Of a stretch of 64,000 nt of DNA, positions 63,997 through 64,000 are shown one piece after another. The notes beneath the pieces were generated by a model. It made no database searches, was not told the origin of the DNA, and saw only the letters and a list, made by a program, of their open reading frames with translations. This DNA is from Prevotellaceae bacterium (lineage in GTDB: Bacteria > Bacteroidota > Bacteroidia > Bacteroidales > Bacteroidaceae): NCBI GenBank assembly GCA_028723455.1, contig JAQYEW010000001.1, forward strand, positions 78,986 to 142,985, in the 5' to 3' direction. The number at the start of each line of letters is the position of its first letter. Position 1 is the stretch's first letter. The position numbers were made by a program, and so were the translations under genes.

Positions 63997-64000
63997 GAGT

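Overview
The window looks like chromosome of an anaerobic member of the order Bacteroidales, probably Prevotellaceae-like. The evidence is the repeated -7 promoter box TAnnTTTG (usually 19-21 bases downstream of a TTG or TTTG), the general lack of strong Shine-Dalgarno sites, and the gene families: DUF3078, DUF4286, S9 peptidases, a sodium-pumping methylmalonyl-CoA decarboxylase, and GH30/GH43 enzymes. Species cannot be fixed from this. Nearly all of the window is dense single-copy coding DNA. The only mobile element is an IS982-type transposase at the right edge.

Layout. 1-4.5 kb: end of a DMT exporter, a DUF389 membrane protein, a GNAT, a probable short RNA, a Spy-like periplasmic protein and an AsnC/Lrp regulator. 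4.5-6.8 kb (minus): queD-queE-folE-PHP, a 7-deazaguanine operon whose leader folds like a preQ1-I riboswitch. 6.87-11.4 kb (plus): carAB, preceded by a 57-codon leader ORF overlapping a terminator hairpin. 11.5-15.1 kb: fabD and two glycoside hydrolases. 15.1-22.2 kb: DUF3078 protein, then yidC, an S9 peptidase and an MFS transporter. 22.4-29.3 kb: cell-surface sugar genes (three glycosyltransferases, a flippase, a fused acyltransferase/aminotransferase and an FdtA/QdtA-like ketoisomerase). 29.4-29.8 kb: tRNA-Ser and two identical tRNA-Glu genes. 29.9-36.3 kb: metY, a POT peptide transporter, a SulP transporter and a GH30 hydrolase. 36.4-40.3 kb: methylmalonyl-CoA decarboxylase. 40.4-42.3 kb: MATE pump and phosphodiesterase. 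42.8-48.3 kb (minus): lysC-lysA followed by membrane and envelope genes. 48.3-53.1 kb (minus): DUF4286, ruvC, a small secreted protein, hisH-A-F-IE and ftsE. 53.2-54.8 kb: an unusual RluA-type protein. 54.95-62.9 kb (plus): rpoN, PAP2-like, purE, ispG, cysS and DPP4-like genes. 63.1 kb to the end: transposase.

How the genes work together. FolE, QueD and QueE make early intermediates of preQ1/queuosine, and the preQ1-I-like leader would let the end product shut the operon off. The divergent carAB leader resembles the pyrBI type of UTP-sensitive attenuation: a U-rich stretch, then a terminator inside a leader ORF that ends 14 bases before carA. The mmd operon would convert methylmalonyl-CoA to propionyl-CoA while pumping sodium, as in succinate-to-propionate fermentation. 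The sugar genes would supply and polymerise a 3-amino-3,6-dideoxyhexose glycan.

Most notable observations: the preQ1-I-like leader, the carA leader attenuator, a 22-base degenerate repeat found in three of the four roomy convergent gene junctions, a short promoter-hairpin transcript near 3.2 kb, a fused FemAB-like/DegT enzyme, and a biotin carrier with two biotinyl domains. Nothing was searched or computed: family names come from motif recognition and all RNA folds were read by eye.
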